From a virus, in IMG/VR virus record IMGVR_UViG_3300037322_000061, positions 1 to 33,246 of that record: a DNA stretch of 33,246 nt; one strand, written 5' to 3'. Each line of letters starts with the position of its first letter. Position 1 is the stretch's first letter. Below the pieces are notes generated by a model that ran no database searches, was not told the origin of the DNA, and saw only the letters and a program-made list of their open reading frames with translations. Below are positions 22,102-28,898 of the stretch, in pieces. The position numbers were made by a program, and so were the translations under genes.

Positions 22102-22812
22102 TCAGCCTTGAATGCCGCCGCCTGATTTTGAGTGATTAGCACGCTCGCTTTGCGACATTGCGTCGAACTGCGCTCGCGTTACCGTTGGCTTGTCAGGCGT
22201 CCCGCCAGTCGATGCCGGTGGCTTCCCGCCGCCGCCTTTGAATGCGGCCAAGACAAAATCAGAATTGTCATCGTCCGCCGCAAGTTCCTTTGCCAGATCG
22301 GCCAAGGTCGCACCATGATCGGCACCGCTGCCAATCATGGGCTTTCCGTCCGAGGTCATGATCTTTGCAGAACCGTCCTCGTGAAACTGTATGCGGTCCA
22401 TGTTGAATTGAGCCATTTTGTCAATCACGCTAGGCTTAAACCCGGCTTTCGCGAGTTCCGCTTTGAGGTCAGACGACGCGCCGCGCTGCATCATCTTGCT
22501 AATGCGGTCATTTGCGCCGGTCAGCTTGCCTTCGTAGTCAGCCGCCATGGCGTCGAGCTTGGCTTGCGCGTCATCCGCGCCCTTGCCGCTGCCCTTCGCC
22601 TTGTCGGTTAGCTCGGCGATCTTGGCGTCAATCTCCGCAGGGGTGCCGTACTTGCTGTAGGCCGCTGCGTTGCCGCGCTCCTTAGATAGAGCCGTCTTGA
22701 GGCCCGCAACGTCTTCCGGTGCGGCCAGTGCGCCTAGATCAAGGTGGCCGTCTGCTACGTGGCCCTGCAGCCACTCAGGCAATGTGGTGGCGTCTGATAC
22801 TTCAATTTTCAT
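22102..22812 (-). CDS. Scaffolding protein
   Basis: Directly upstream of the coat gene is this 236-aa, highly charged, Ala/Lys/Asp-rich helical protein. It has central coiled-coil stretches (KAKGSGKGADDAQAKLDAMA, then YEGKLTGANDRISKMMQRGA) and a basic/Ser-rich C terminus, the design of internal scaffolds that leave the prohead. The N terminus carries ATTLPEWLQG, a motif also found in the unrelated protein encoded at 29836-30201. GGGAAG lies upstream of the ATG. Confidence 0.82.
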   Translation of the reverse strand: MKIEVSDATTLPEWLQGHVADGHLDLGALAAPEDVAGLKTALSKERGNAAAYSKYGTPAEIDAKIAELTDKAKGSGKGADDAQAKLDAMAADYEGKLTGANDRISKMMQRGASSDLKAELAKAGFKPSVIDKMAQFNMDRIQFHEDGSAKIMTSDGKPMIGSGADHGATLADLAKELAADDDNSDFVLAAFKGGGGKPPASTGGTPDKPTVTRAQFDAMSQSERANHSKSGGGIQG

Positions 22813-22853
22813 GGTCTCAGCTTCCCGCTGTTGTGGTTCGCATCCCGCGAACG

Positions 22854-22880
22854 TAGGAAAACCCCGCCGAAGCAGGGTTT
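22854..22880 (-). terminator. UUCG-capped intrinsic terminator before the scaffold gene
   Basis: On the minus strand AAACCCTGC-TTCG-GCGGGGTTTTCC forms a 9-bp stem with one G-U pair, a UUCG tetraloop and four trailing T residues. It lies between the MuF-like gene and the scaffold gene, inside the late operon. It would cut transcription before scaffold and coat unless read through, so it may be partial or overcome by antitermination. Confidence 0.7.
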
Positions 22881-22913
22881 AAGGTCGTGTGGTTAGTTGG
22901 GTGGGTTAGGCGC

Positions 22914-23996
22914 TCATAGCCTTGCCCTCAATTCTTCAAGCGTCAATTCCCGGCCATTGCCGTCTACCAAGTCGCGAAACTTGATCTTGCCATCGCGCCA
23001 GAGTTGCGCGCGTCCTACGCCCAACTTGTCGTTTTGCTCTGCTACGTCGCGCCGTGATAGCCAGCCCTCAAACGTCGTGTCGGCTGCTACCTGCCCATCC
23101 ATGCCTGCCCGCGTGGATGCTGGCACTTCGTCAATGTCGAACCCTAGCTCTCGGAAAGACTTGAGCACCGGGACCGACGTGCTTCGACATCCCCAGTGCA
23201 GATTTCCAGGACCGCCGCCCCATGGGATATCATGCTCAATCGGCTTGTGCGTATCAACTGTGTATGTCAGCCCGTCGCGGACGGCGCAAAGCACTGTGGT
23301 TCGTAAATCAATTGTTGATACCCACTGCAACGATTTGATGATGTCTTCGTTGCCCTCGTAAAGCGATTGCCGCGACTTCTGCGACACGGCCTGCGTTGCC
23401 GACCTCACAAGGCTTTCGGCATTGCGCCGGGAAATCTCCATAAACCCCTGAACGGGTGATCCGTTCTGCGTCCCGCCGCGAACAGCGCGGATTAATGAGG
23501 CGTTTGTCTGCCCCTCAGCAATGCCCAGCCGCATAGCGTCCGTAAAGCGTTGCAGCGTGTCGCCAGCCTGCCGGGATAGCCAGTCCGATACCGGCGCACC
23601 CTCGATCAGCACGCCGTCAACAATCGCCGCAAGTTGCCCGCGCGTGATTGACGTTGTGATAAAGTCAACTCCCAGCGCCTTGTTGATTGACGATCCCGCA
23701 AACGTGGTTTCAACGTCTGCCAGTTCACGCAGTTCACCGATCAGTCGTGTGCTTTCCCCGCGATAAGCTGCGCGAATAGTTTCCTTGACCTGGCTCAACA
23801 GCTTTTCCAGCCGCGCCGCTTGCCGAGATGGGGCCGCAATGCCCGTTGGGTCAATCTTGGCAAGCTGCGCCACGATGTCGCCCTCAAGTTCTTTGAGAAA
23901 CCGCGCTGCATCCCGCAACTGACTAGCAGTCAGCCGTTGCAGGTCCAGCGCGCGGCCCGTGATAGAGTCAAGGATTTCATCGTTTACGCTGGCCAT
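22914..23996 (-). CDS. Minor head protein (MuF / SPP1 gp7-like)
   Basis: The ATG at 23996 (MASVNDEILDSITGRALDLQ) is chosen because a separate small gene occupies the bases before it. The 360-aa protein contains the head-morphogenesis core at about 190-290 (RNAESLVRSATQAVSQKSRQ, then QWVSTIDLRTTVLCAVRDG, then NLHWGCRSTSVPV), with the conserved D-x-R-T-C-A-H/R and W-x-C-R-C/S pattern of the Mu gpF family. Such proteins bind portal and are packaged in small numbers. The long N terminus is helical. Confidence 0.88.
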   Translation of the reverse strand: MASVNDEILDSITGRALDLQRLTASQLRDAARFLKELEGDIVAQLAKIDPTGIAAPSRQAARLEKLLSQVKETIRAAYRGESTRLIGELRELADVETTFAGSSINKALGVDFITTSITRGQLAAIVDGVLIEGAPVSDWLSRQAGDTLQRFTDAMRLGIAEGQTNASLIRAVRGGTQNGSPVQGFMEISRRNAESLVRSATQAVSQKSRQSLYEGNEDIIKSLQWVSTIDLRTTVLCAVRDGLTYTVDTHKPIEHDIPWGGGPGNLHWGCRSTSVPVLKSFRELGFDIDEVPASTRAGMDGQVAADTTFEGWLSRRDVAEQNDKLGVGRAQLWRDGKIKFRDLVDGNGRELTLEELRARL

Positions 23997-24000
23997 TGGG

Positions 24001-24054
24001 TCACTTCTTTGGCTTGGGTTTACGCTTTGTCGGTGTCTTTGTGCCGTATGCCAT
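24001..24054 (-). CDS. 17-residue lysine/proline-rich peptide
   Basis: Between the portal stop and the MuF-like start a tiny frame reads MAYGTKTPTKRKPKPKK, with 8 of 17 residues basic. GGAG in the last portal codons lies about 7 nt upstream of its ATG. The ATG abuts the portal stop (TAAATG), and its TGA is 5 nt before the next gene start. Spacing this tight would be lost if the interval were not translated. It may bind DNA or an acidic head protein. It is too short for automatic gene callers. Confidence 0.6.
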   Translation of the reverse strand: MAYGTKTPTKRKPKPKK

Positions 24055-25464
24055 TTATGCCTCCAATCCAAGTGGGTTGCCTACAATCATCGGGGACGCC
24101 GACGCAATGCGGTCAGCCTCGTCTTGCGGGTTCAGGTCGCTGGCAACCATGCCGCGTCGTGCAAGCTCGCGCAGGAACGTTTCGCGGCTCATGTTGCCCG
24201 ACTGAACAGCCTGCAACAGAACCGCCATCTCTTGCGCAGACATCATGCCGGATGCGAATTCCTTGTTGACTGTCACGGTCGGCGTTACGTCATCGCGGCC
24301 AGCGTATTGCAGCATATAGATCATCGCCTGTTCTAGCGCGTCTTGCAGGGAATCAGCCGTCATAGATAGCTGCGACGTCTCTTTTTCGGCATCAAGCGCG
24401 GCCCCAGTGGCGCTTTCGGACGACACGCGAGCGACAGTCAGTTGCAGGCCCAGCGTTTCCATTTGAAATTCAAGGTCTTTAAGATCTTGCCGGCCGGCGT
24501 CAATCGCGCGACCCGAATGTTCAACCCACTTTAGGTCAGCCGCCGGGTCATTTGCCGTGGTCATCTGTCCAACGCTGATCGTGATTGGCTCGTCGTCTTG
24601 GCGGCCCGAACCGAACAGGATCGGCACCCGCGCGAAGTGCAGCACGTTGCGCTGGTCAGATTGAGACTGCCAATGCGCGATGTTGCAATCGGCCAAGTCG
24701 TCGAGCATAGGTTCGCCCGTGAAGAACCCGGTGCGGTTGGCATAAAACGGCACGAGCGTAATGTCATCCATGTCGCTGATAGTCGGCTCTGCGAAAAGCA
24801 CATATTCGCCATGGCCGCCTTCGCGCTTGCGATAAAGCCGGGTCATAACGCCGCCAGCTTCCATCCGGTCCAGCACGCGAACCTGGTCTATTTCGACGCT
24901 TTTGAATTCGTCCTTGGGATCTTGCTCAGTGACGGACTCAATCAGCCGCAGCTGCGCCAGAACTGTGACGTTGCTGACAAGCTCTGTGCGCCAGCCTAGC
25001 ACGTCCTCAACGCGAATGTGCGACAGGTACGGGCGCAGGCCCATAGACGCCACAGCGGCCCGCGTTACCTGCTCAGGCCGCGCCGGTGCGTCAACTAGGA
25101 TATAAGCAATGCCAGCAGACAAGCCGTCCTGAAACACGTCGCGCGCAAACGTGGATAAATCCCGTCCGGCAAGGTCAATATTCTTGGCCCATTCTGCAAT
25201 GTCGTCTGGCGTTTCCTCGGCAAGCTCAACTGGCTTGCGAAAGACCCGGCCAGTCATGTCGCGGATTGCTTTTTTGTAGCCGTTAAACAGCCACGACATA
25301 GCCAAGCGCTCGTCGTATGTCTCTTGCGATTCAGCCGTGAACTTTGGCAGGTAAGTTGTGCTTTTGCGGCGCATGCCCTGCGTGCCGCCCATCAAAGCGC
25401 GACCACGGGCGGAAGCTTCCACCATCTGTGCGACAGCTTTTGATCTTGCGGCGACTGCGGTCAT
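24055..25464 (-). CDS. Portal protein (DUF4055 family)
   Basis: The 469-aa product shows DUF4055 portal features: an N-terminal RGRALMGGTQGMRRKSTTYL segment, YDERLAMSWLFNGYKKAIRD, TGRVFRKPVEL, then ISDMDDITLVPFYANRTGF and a helical ESATGAALDAEKETSQL region before the C terminus. It forms the dodecameric DNA gate at the head vertex. The start overlaps the terL stop (ATGA, 25461-25464). The last codons supply the ribosome-binding site of the 17-aa peptide gene. Confidence 0.9.
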   Translation of the reverse strand: MTAVAARSKAVAQMVEASARGRALMGGTQGMRRKSTTYLPKFTAESQETYDERLAMSWLFNGYKKAIRDMTGRVFRKPVELAEETPDDIAEWAKNIDLAGRDLSTFARDVFQDGLSAGIAYILVDAPARPEQVTRAAVASMGLRPYLSHIRVEDVLGWRTELVSNVTVLAQLRLIESVTEQDPKDEFKSVEIDQVRVLDRMEAGGVMTRLYRKREGGHGEYVLFAEPTISDMDDITLVPFYANRTGFFTGEPMLDDLADCNIAHWQSQSDQRNVLHFARVPILFGSGRQDDEPITISVGQMTTANDPAADLKWVEHSGRAIDAGRQDLKDLEFQMETLGLQLTVARVSSESATGAALDAEKETSQLSMTADSLQDALEQAMIYMLQYAGRDDVTPTVTVNKEFASGMMSAQEMAVLLQAVQSGNMSRETFLRELARRGMVASDLNPQDEADRIASASPMIVGNPLGLEA

Positions 25465-27620
25465 AAACGTAAACTCCGAGATTCAAATGTGGGCTTCACG
25501 ACGGGCATTTCATACGCTAGCGGATATCCTGCTGCGTCACAGTTTGAAACAATGACGCCTCCCAGATCAAAGCACCCGTGTTCGGGAACCGTGATGCAGT
25601 AGACATCACACAGGTCTGATTCGGCTACTTGAGCAACTGCGACCGCAGTATTGATTGGGCTTGTACTTGTTGACGCTGAAGCCCGCCCCGCAATTCGCGC
25701 AATGCCTGATTTCATCATCAACACCAGAGCGCCTGCGGGCTGCAGAACTGCAATTGCGACTGCAGAAAACTGCAGTTTTGGTCTTGTTGCTTTTGAACCT
25801 ATCGCCGCAATTTGCACAAGTATGGTCTTTAGTTTTAGCATGCAGCGCTTCAGATGTCCGCTGATAGTGGGCCTTGTGCCAGTCAGCCCCAGCATCGCTT
25901 CCATGCCACCGTTTTGCCCCCTCAAGGGCTTCCAGTGGCATTGGCCGACCATGCCCAAGGTGGTGGAGCGACATATGCTCTGACGCAGATATAAGCTGAA
26001 GGTTCCCAGATGCATTGTTTGCCCTATCGTGGTCAACATGGTGAATATGCCACCCTTTGCCAACTGGGATAGGCCCGTTATGGTATTCCCAAACATCCCT
26101 GTGAAGCCGGTCTCCGTCCAATTGGAAATACCTGCCGCAAAGGTAGTATTTTCTTTGATTGAATTCCTGCTGGGTTTTGCTAATAATGACGGGCTGCATA
26201 GGTTATCTCCAACGATTAATGCGTCGGCTCTAACCCATCCATGTGTAGAAAGGATTTTGTGATCCGGCGTCACTCGGAAACTGTACCCGTTTGATAGCGT
26301 AACCGCAAGAGTCCTTTGCTGAATGCCCTTAACGCCGCCCAGTTTATACTGGACCGGCATTCCGTGCGACCCTGCGACAATACCGCTTTCAGGCAGGCAA
26401 TCAAACCTTGTCCAACGGCCATTTGCGAAAACCTTTGTGTCGCCAGAAAAACATTGATGGTCAAGGCCCGTCTTCTTATCAGGCTCGCCGTTATCGTCGT
26501 ATGCCTGCTGCTCAAGGCAACGGGCAGTTTCGGGGCAGGTATCGGGATTGACAAACACGCGCTTGTTTTGGAACGCCATGTTCACGGCTAGGATCCGGTC
26601 CTTAACGCGGGGGTTTGACGGCTTGGCGCGGATTGTAAAGCCTGCGCCGCGTAACAACCCGATGTCAGAGATTGATGCGCCCTTGCTGCTGGCGTTAGCG
26701 CCGCTGGCGTCGGGATAGATCGTAACGTGGTGCCCTGCCCAGCGGTCCTTGATCGTGTCAATCATCGCCGGGGTGTCTTGCCCGCCCTTGATTTCGTCAA
26801 CGCAGTGCCAATCGTTTTCGCGCAGGACGTAAGCGCAAGCGGCCATGTTGCCGACGTTAAAATCCATCCCCAGCTTGATAGGCTCGCCAGGTCGTAGCGT
26901 TTCGCGGCTGCGGTTTACTTCGCGGTCGTATGACGTGTAAACGCTGCCCGATGTTAAGTTGACAAATTCGCCATCCAAGTATGCGCTAATTAGTTCGTCG
27001 GGGTAGGTGTCCAAAAGCGATTGGATAAAATCAGGCGGCAAGTGCTTGTTGTCTTGGGTTCTAGCCCTTAGCAAACGCCTGCCTTCGCCTGCGTCTTTTA
27101 CAAAAATTCGGTGCATCGCTTTAAAGCCTTCCGGCGTTGATACGATGACCATTTGCCGAACATTGCCAGCCCGCAAGCGGCCCATTAGCTTTTCGAATGC
27201 TGAATATGCAAGGGCTGCCTTGGCCGTGTCAAATTCGTCCAAGATCACCCACGCGGCGTTTACGCCGATTAAGCGGTCGTAACGCTCCATGCTCTTGCAG
27301 ATGATGCGTGTCTGCTTGCCGGAAACGGTGCAGTAGAAAATAACCTCTGACTTATTAAAGTGAAACGGGATACCAAATTCTTTGAGCGCGGCTTCAACTT
27401 CCGGAATCAGGATTTGCGTCAATAACGGAAAGTTGGGCTCAGTTATAATCCCGTCAGACCCAGGGTTCAACAACGCCAAGGTGCACGCCTTGCGAGCAAC
27501 TGCGTATGTCTTTCCGCCTCCGTAGCCGCTCACAAGCCCAAGGATGCGCGTTGTGGTGTCCTCGATCAGGTCAAACTGGTGTGGCAGCAGGGCTATTGTT
27601 CTGGTGCTTGCAGTTGTCAA
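25461..27620 (-). CDS. terL: Terminase large subunit interrupted by an intein
   Basis: The 719-aa precursor holds a 415-aa terminase and a 304-aa intein. The ATPase motifs are Walker A GYGGGKT (residues 32-38), Walker B WVILDEFD (124-131) and the coupling motif STPEG (161-165). The RNase H-like nuclease uses GMDFNVG (Asp252), YPDASG (Asp304) and the last motif GLDHQ/CDAAGY, which the intein splits between Gln389 and Cys694. Only after splicing is the nuclease site whole. TerL packages and cuts the concatemeric DNA at the portal. It starts at ATG 27620 downstream of terS and is coupled to portal. Confidence 0.93.
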   Translation of the reverse strand: MTTASTRTIALLPHQFDLIEDTTTRILGLVSGYGGGKTYAVARKACTLALLNPGSDGIITEPNFPLLTQILIPEVEAALKEFGIPFHFNKSEVIFYCTVSGKQTRIICKSMERYDRLIGVNAAWVILDEFDTAKAALAYSAFEKLMGRLRAGNVRQMVIVSTPEGFKAMHRIFVKDAGEGRRLLRARTQDNKHLPPDFIQSLLDTYPDELISAYLDGEFVNLTSGSVYTSYDREVNRSRETLRPGEPIKLGMDFNVGNMAACAYVLRENDWHCVDEIKGGQDTPAMIDTIKDRWAGHHVTIYPDASGANASSKGASISDIGLLRGAGFTIRAKPSNPRVKDRILAVNMAFQNKRVFVNPDTCPETARCLEQQAYDDNGEPDKKTGLDHQCFSGDTKVFANGRWTRFDCLPESGIVAGSHGMPVQYKLGGVKGIQQRTLAVTLSNGYSFRVTPDHKILSTHGWVRADALIVGDNLCSPSLLAKPSRNSIKENTTFAAGISNWTETGFTGMFGNTITGLSQLAKGGIFTMLTTIGQTMHLGTFSLYLRQSICRSTTLGMVGQCHWKPLRGQNGGMEAMLGLTGTRPTISGHLKRCMLKLKTILVQIAAIGSKATRPKLQFSAVAIAVLQPAGALVLMMKSGIARIAGRASASTSTSPINTAVAVAQVAESDLCDVYCITVPEHGCFDLGGVIVSNCDAAGYPLAYEMPVVKPTFESRSLRL
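25542..26453 (-). mobile_element. Intein in terL (304 residues)
   Basis: It starts at Cys390 (CFSGDTKVFANGRW, block A). Block B is TPDHKILSTHGW with the T-x-x-H at 451-454. The N-terminal Hint half ends at VRADALIVGD (about 472). Block F is VYCITVPEHGCF and block G is GVIVSN, followed by the +1 Cys of the C-extein. The penultimate residue is Ser instead of the usual His. The canonical endonuclease slot (residues 474-671) contains no recognisable domain in this frame; instead an HNH gene is encoded there in another frame. Splicing competence is inferred from motifs. Confidence 0.9.
25606..26199 (-). CDS. HNH endonuclease nested out of frame inside the intein
   Basis: The 197-aa protein is read in a different frame from terL. 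Its own GGAG lies 7 nt before ATG 26199, and a TAA two codons upstream rules out read-in. The HNH core spans about residues 30-80 (DRLHRDVWEYHNGPIPVGKG, WHIHHVDHDRANN, GNLQLIS, EHMSLHH). Two C-x2-C...C-x3-C zinc knuckles follow (C128/C131/C146/C150 and C167/C170/C185/C189). It ends exactly where intein block F begins. It should cut intein-less terL to drive intein homing; target specificity is inferred. Confidence 0.88.
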   Translation of the reverse strand: MQPVIISKTQQEFNQRKYYLCGRYFQLDGDRLHRDVWEYHNGPIPVGKGWHIHHVDHDRANNASGNLQLISASEHMSLHHLGHGRPMPLEALEGAKRWHGSDAGADWHKAHYQRTSEALHAKTKDHTCANCGDRFKSNKTKTAVFCSRNCSSAARRRSGVDDEIRHCANCGAGFSVNKYKPNQYCGRSCSSSRIRPV

Positions 27621-27665
27621 AATGCCACCGTTTCATGTGTGAGACACTACCTAATTTTGCCGCTA

Positions 27666-28082
27666 TTAATCGCGCTTGATCACAACTGTTATGTGTCCAG
27701 CGTCCGGTGCGGTGTCTCCGTTAAACATGCCAAGGTGCTTGCCAAGTAGCTCAGCGCCCTTGTAAAAGCCCATCACATTGTCAGTCGATCGCGAAAGGCC
27801 AATCGCCTCTGTGATAATGCCCAAGACATAATCTTGCGTTATCTCAGTGCGTAACGATCTTTCCGACTGCGCAGCGGCTATTGCTTCGGCTATGTAGGGT
27901 TTTGATAGGTTTTCGCACCCAACGAATCTTGCGGTCTTTGCGCTGTATCCAGCACGAATTGCGGCCTGTGTCGCGTTCAGGTCAACTAGGTATTCTTCAA
28001 CAAACCTTGCTTGCTTTGGCGTCATGGCCATCAGGCGTCCCGCCTTTGCTATCGTTAAGGCATCCCGCCTGTCGGTTGGCAT
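27666..28082 (-). CDS. terS: Terminase small subunit
   Basis: The sequence MTPKQARFVEEYLVDLNATQ, then AAIRAGYSAKTARFVGCENL, then SKPYIAEAIAAA is the DNA-binding helix-turn-helix domain of the terminase_2 family. An oligomerisation helix (DYVLGIITEAIGLSRSTDN) and a C-terminal tail that would contact TerL follow. It recognises the packaging site. ATG at 28082 gives 138 aa; ATG at 28031 (MAMTPKQ) is a credible alternative because the extra 17 residues are not family-like. It precedes terL as usual. Confidence 0.88.
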   Translation of the reverse strand: MPTDRRDALTIAKAGRLMAMTPKQARFVEEYLVDLNATQAAIRAGYSAKTARFVGCENLSKPYIAEAIAAAQSERSLRTEITQDYVLGIITEAIGLSRSTDNVMGFYKGAELLGKHLGMFNGDTAPDAGHITVVIKRD

Positions 28083-28093
28083 AATAGCTTACG

Positions 28094-28128
28094 CACGGTG
28101 CCTGCCTGCGAATTAACGCGACACCGTG
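28094..28128 (-). promoter_or_regulatory. Inverted repeat in the terS leader
   Basis: CACGGTG (28094-28100) and CACCGTG (28122-28128) are a perfect 7-bp inverted repeat separated by 21 bp, with an inner GCG-TTAATT-CGC stem. It lies 12 bp before the terS ATG at 28082, downstream of a predicted promoter. It could be an RNA hairpin in the leader, an operator, or a packaging recognition site. The sequence alone does not decide. Confidence 0.4.
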
Positions 28129-28167
28129 ACAATTGCGGCTGGGTAATCCCTGCCCGCGAATGCGGCG

Positions 28168-28196
28168 ATAATACCACAAGCGGACAGGGCGCGCAA
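28168..28196 (-). promoter_or_regulatory. Possible extended -10 promoter before terS
   Basis: On the minus strand TGGTATTAT (extended -10, hexamer 28173-28168) follows a weak -35 TTGCGC (28196-28191) at 17 bp. Transcription would start about 80 nt before the terS ATG. The 128-bp gap between this gene and 28211 has no convincing open frame except a 30-codon frame, so a regulatory function is likelier. Confidence 0.4.
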
Positions 28197-28210
28197 GCGG
28201 GTCATAACGT

Positions 28211-28405
28211 TCAAGTAATCTCCACCCGAACGATGTCGCAGCGAAAGCAAAGGATTGGTGTGTAACTAAGGGTTGATGCTGCAATCTGGCCAACCTGCTC
28301 GGCGGAAACCGACACGCCAAGCCCATTTTGGGAAGCCCCTCGTATTGCTTTGTTCAGATCGTCAACCGCTTGATTGATTTTGTCTGCGTGCTCTTGGTCT
28401 GTCAT
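28211..28405 (-). CDS. Hypothetical protein (64 aa)
   Basis: The ATG overlaps the upstream stop (ATGA). The product has an N-terminal acidic helix (MTDQEHADKINQAVDDLNKA), a Gly/Ser turn and a short beta-like C terminus (TPILCFRCDIVRVEI) with a CFRC motif. The function is unknown. It belongs to a trio of small genes between the late promoter and terS. Confidence 0.55.
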   Translation of the reverse strand: MTDQEHADKINQAVDDLNKAIRGASQNGLGVSVSAEQVGQIAASTLSYTPILCFRCDIVRVEIT

Positions 28406-28602
28406 TCTGTGATTCCTTGTTTTGCCTTCGGTCGCCCCAGTGGCAAGGCCTTGGCGGCTGCGGCGTCTACGTCAGCGGCGTATGCCTCGACCTGGGCGGC
28501 TACCTTTGCAGCGTATGCCACTGGCACCCACCCCGTAGGTAGCGCTTTAAACCCTGCGGCCTCTAGGCGGCGCTTGCGGCGGTTGCGCTCTGCTGCGGTC
28601 AT
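28402..28602 (-). CDS. Hypothetical basic protein (66 aa)
   Basis: The product starts MTAAERNRRKRRLEAAGFKA, a strongly basic helix, followed by GWVPVAYAAKVAAQVEAYAA and a Lys-rich end. It may bind nucleic acid. ATGA overlaps exist on both sides. It could be a small terminase-associated factor, but this is only a guess from position. Confidence 0.55.
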   Translation of the reverse strand: MTAAERNRRKRRLEAAGFKALPTGWVPVAYAAKVAAQVEAYAADVDAAAAKALPLGRPKAKQGITE

Positions 28603-28814
28603 GCTGCCTCCTTTTCTGCGCGCGCCTTGCGGATGCGGTTCATCATGCGCTTGTATTCCATGATGCGCTTTGCAGACTCAATAACAGTCAACGTGTAGTC
28701 CGTCGCTCCTGGAGTTTTGTCCTTGATTATGACCATGTTTACTGCGTTGTCAGTGTAGAATGTTGAGCCTGAGTGAAAAGATGCGATAAGATTTTGCGCT
28801 GCGGTCATTGTCAT
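28599..28814 (-). CDS. Hypothetical protein (71 aa), first gene of the late operon
   Basis: The product reads MTMTAAQNLIASFHSGSTFY, then a beta-strand segment (VNMVIIKDKTPGATDYTLTV) and a basic C-terminal helix (KRIMEYKRMMNRIRKARAEK). No family is recognised. Its ATG at 28814 (or 28808) follows the predicted promoter at 28846-28874 by about 30 nt, making it the first gene of the leftward late transcript. Confidence 0.55.
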   Translation of the reverse strand: MTMTAAQNLIASFHSGSTFYTDNAVNMVIIKDKTPGATDYTLTVIESAKRIMEYKRMMNRIRKARAEKEAA

Positions 28815-28845
28815 TCTCCGGTGTGTGCTTCGTTGCTATGCACTA

Positions 28846-28896
28846 TTCATAGCGTGACGCGAAACGCCTTGCAAGCGTTAAATCACACGCGAAACG
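28846..28896 (-). promoter_or_regulatory. Predicted late-operon promoter with direct-repeat operators
   Basis: On the minus strand -35 TTGCAA (28874-28869) and -10 TATGAA (28851-28846) are 17 bp apart. A 10-bp direct repeat, CGTTTCGCGT on the minus strand, occurs at 28857-28866 inside the spacer and at 28887-28896 upstream of the -35, 30 bp or about three helical turns apart. This arrangement suggests a regulator binding both sites on one DNA face. The -35 matches that of the promoter at 4085. Confidence 0.5.
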
Positions 28897-28898
28897 AA

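Noticed and set aside
22132-22611. 159-codon plus-strand frame opposite the scaffold gene
   Set aside because: The scaffold frame has the expected composition and coupling to the coat gene; the plus frame has no ribosome-binding site.
23997-24071. Longer start for the MuF-like gene
   Set aside because: The extra 25 residues are unlike the family, and the bases are better explained by the 17-aa basic peptide gene with its own ribosome-binding site.
28111-28203. 30-codon frame in the terS leader
   Set aside because: There is no convincing ribosome-binding site, and it contains the predicted promoter and half of the inverted repeat; regulatory use is more likely.
27997-28326. 109-codon minus-strand frame over the terS start and its leader
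   Set aside because: It conflicts with terS, whose motifs are clear, and its translation is Arg/Cys-rich without recognisable features.
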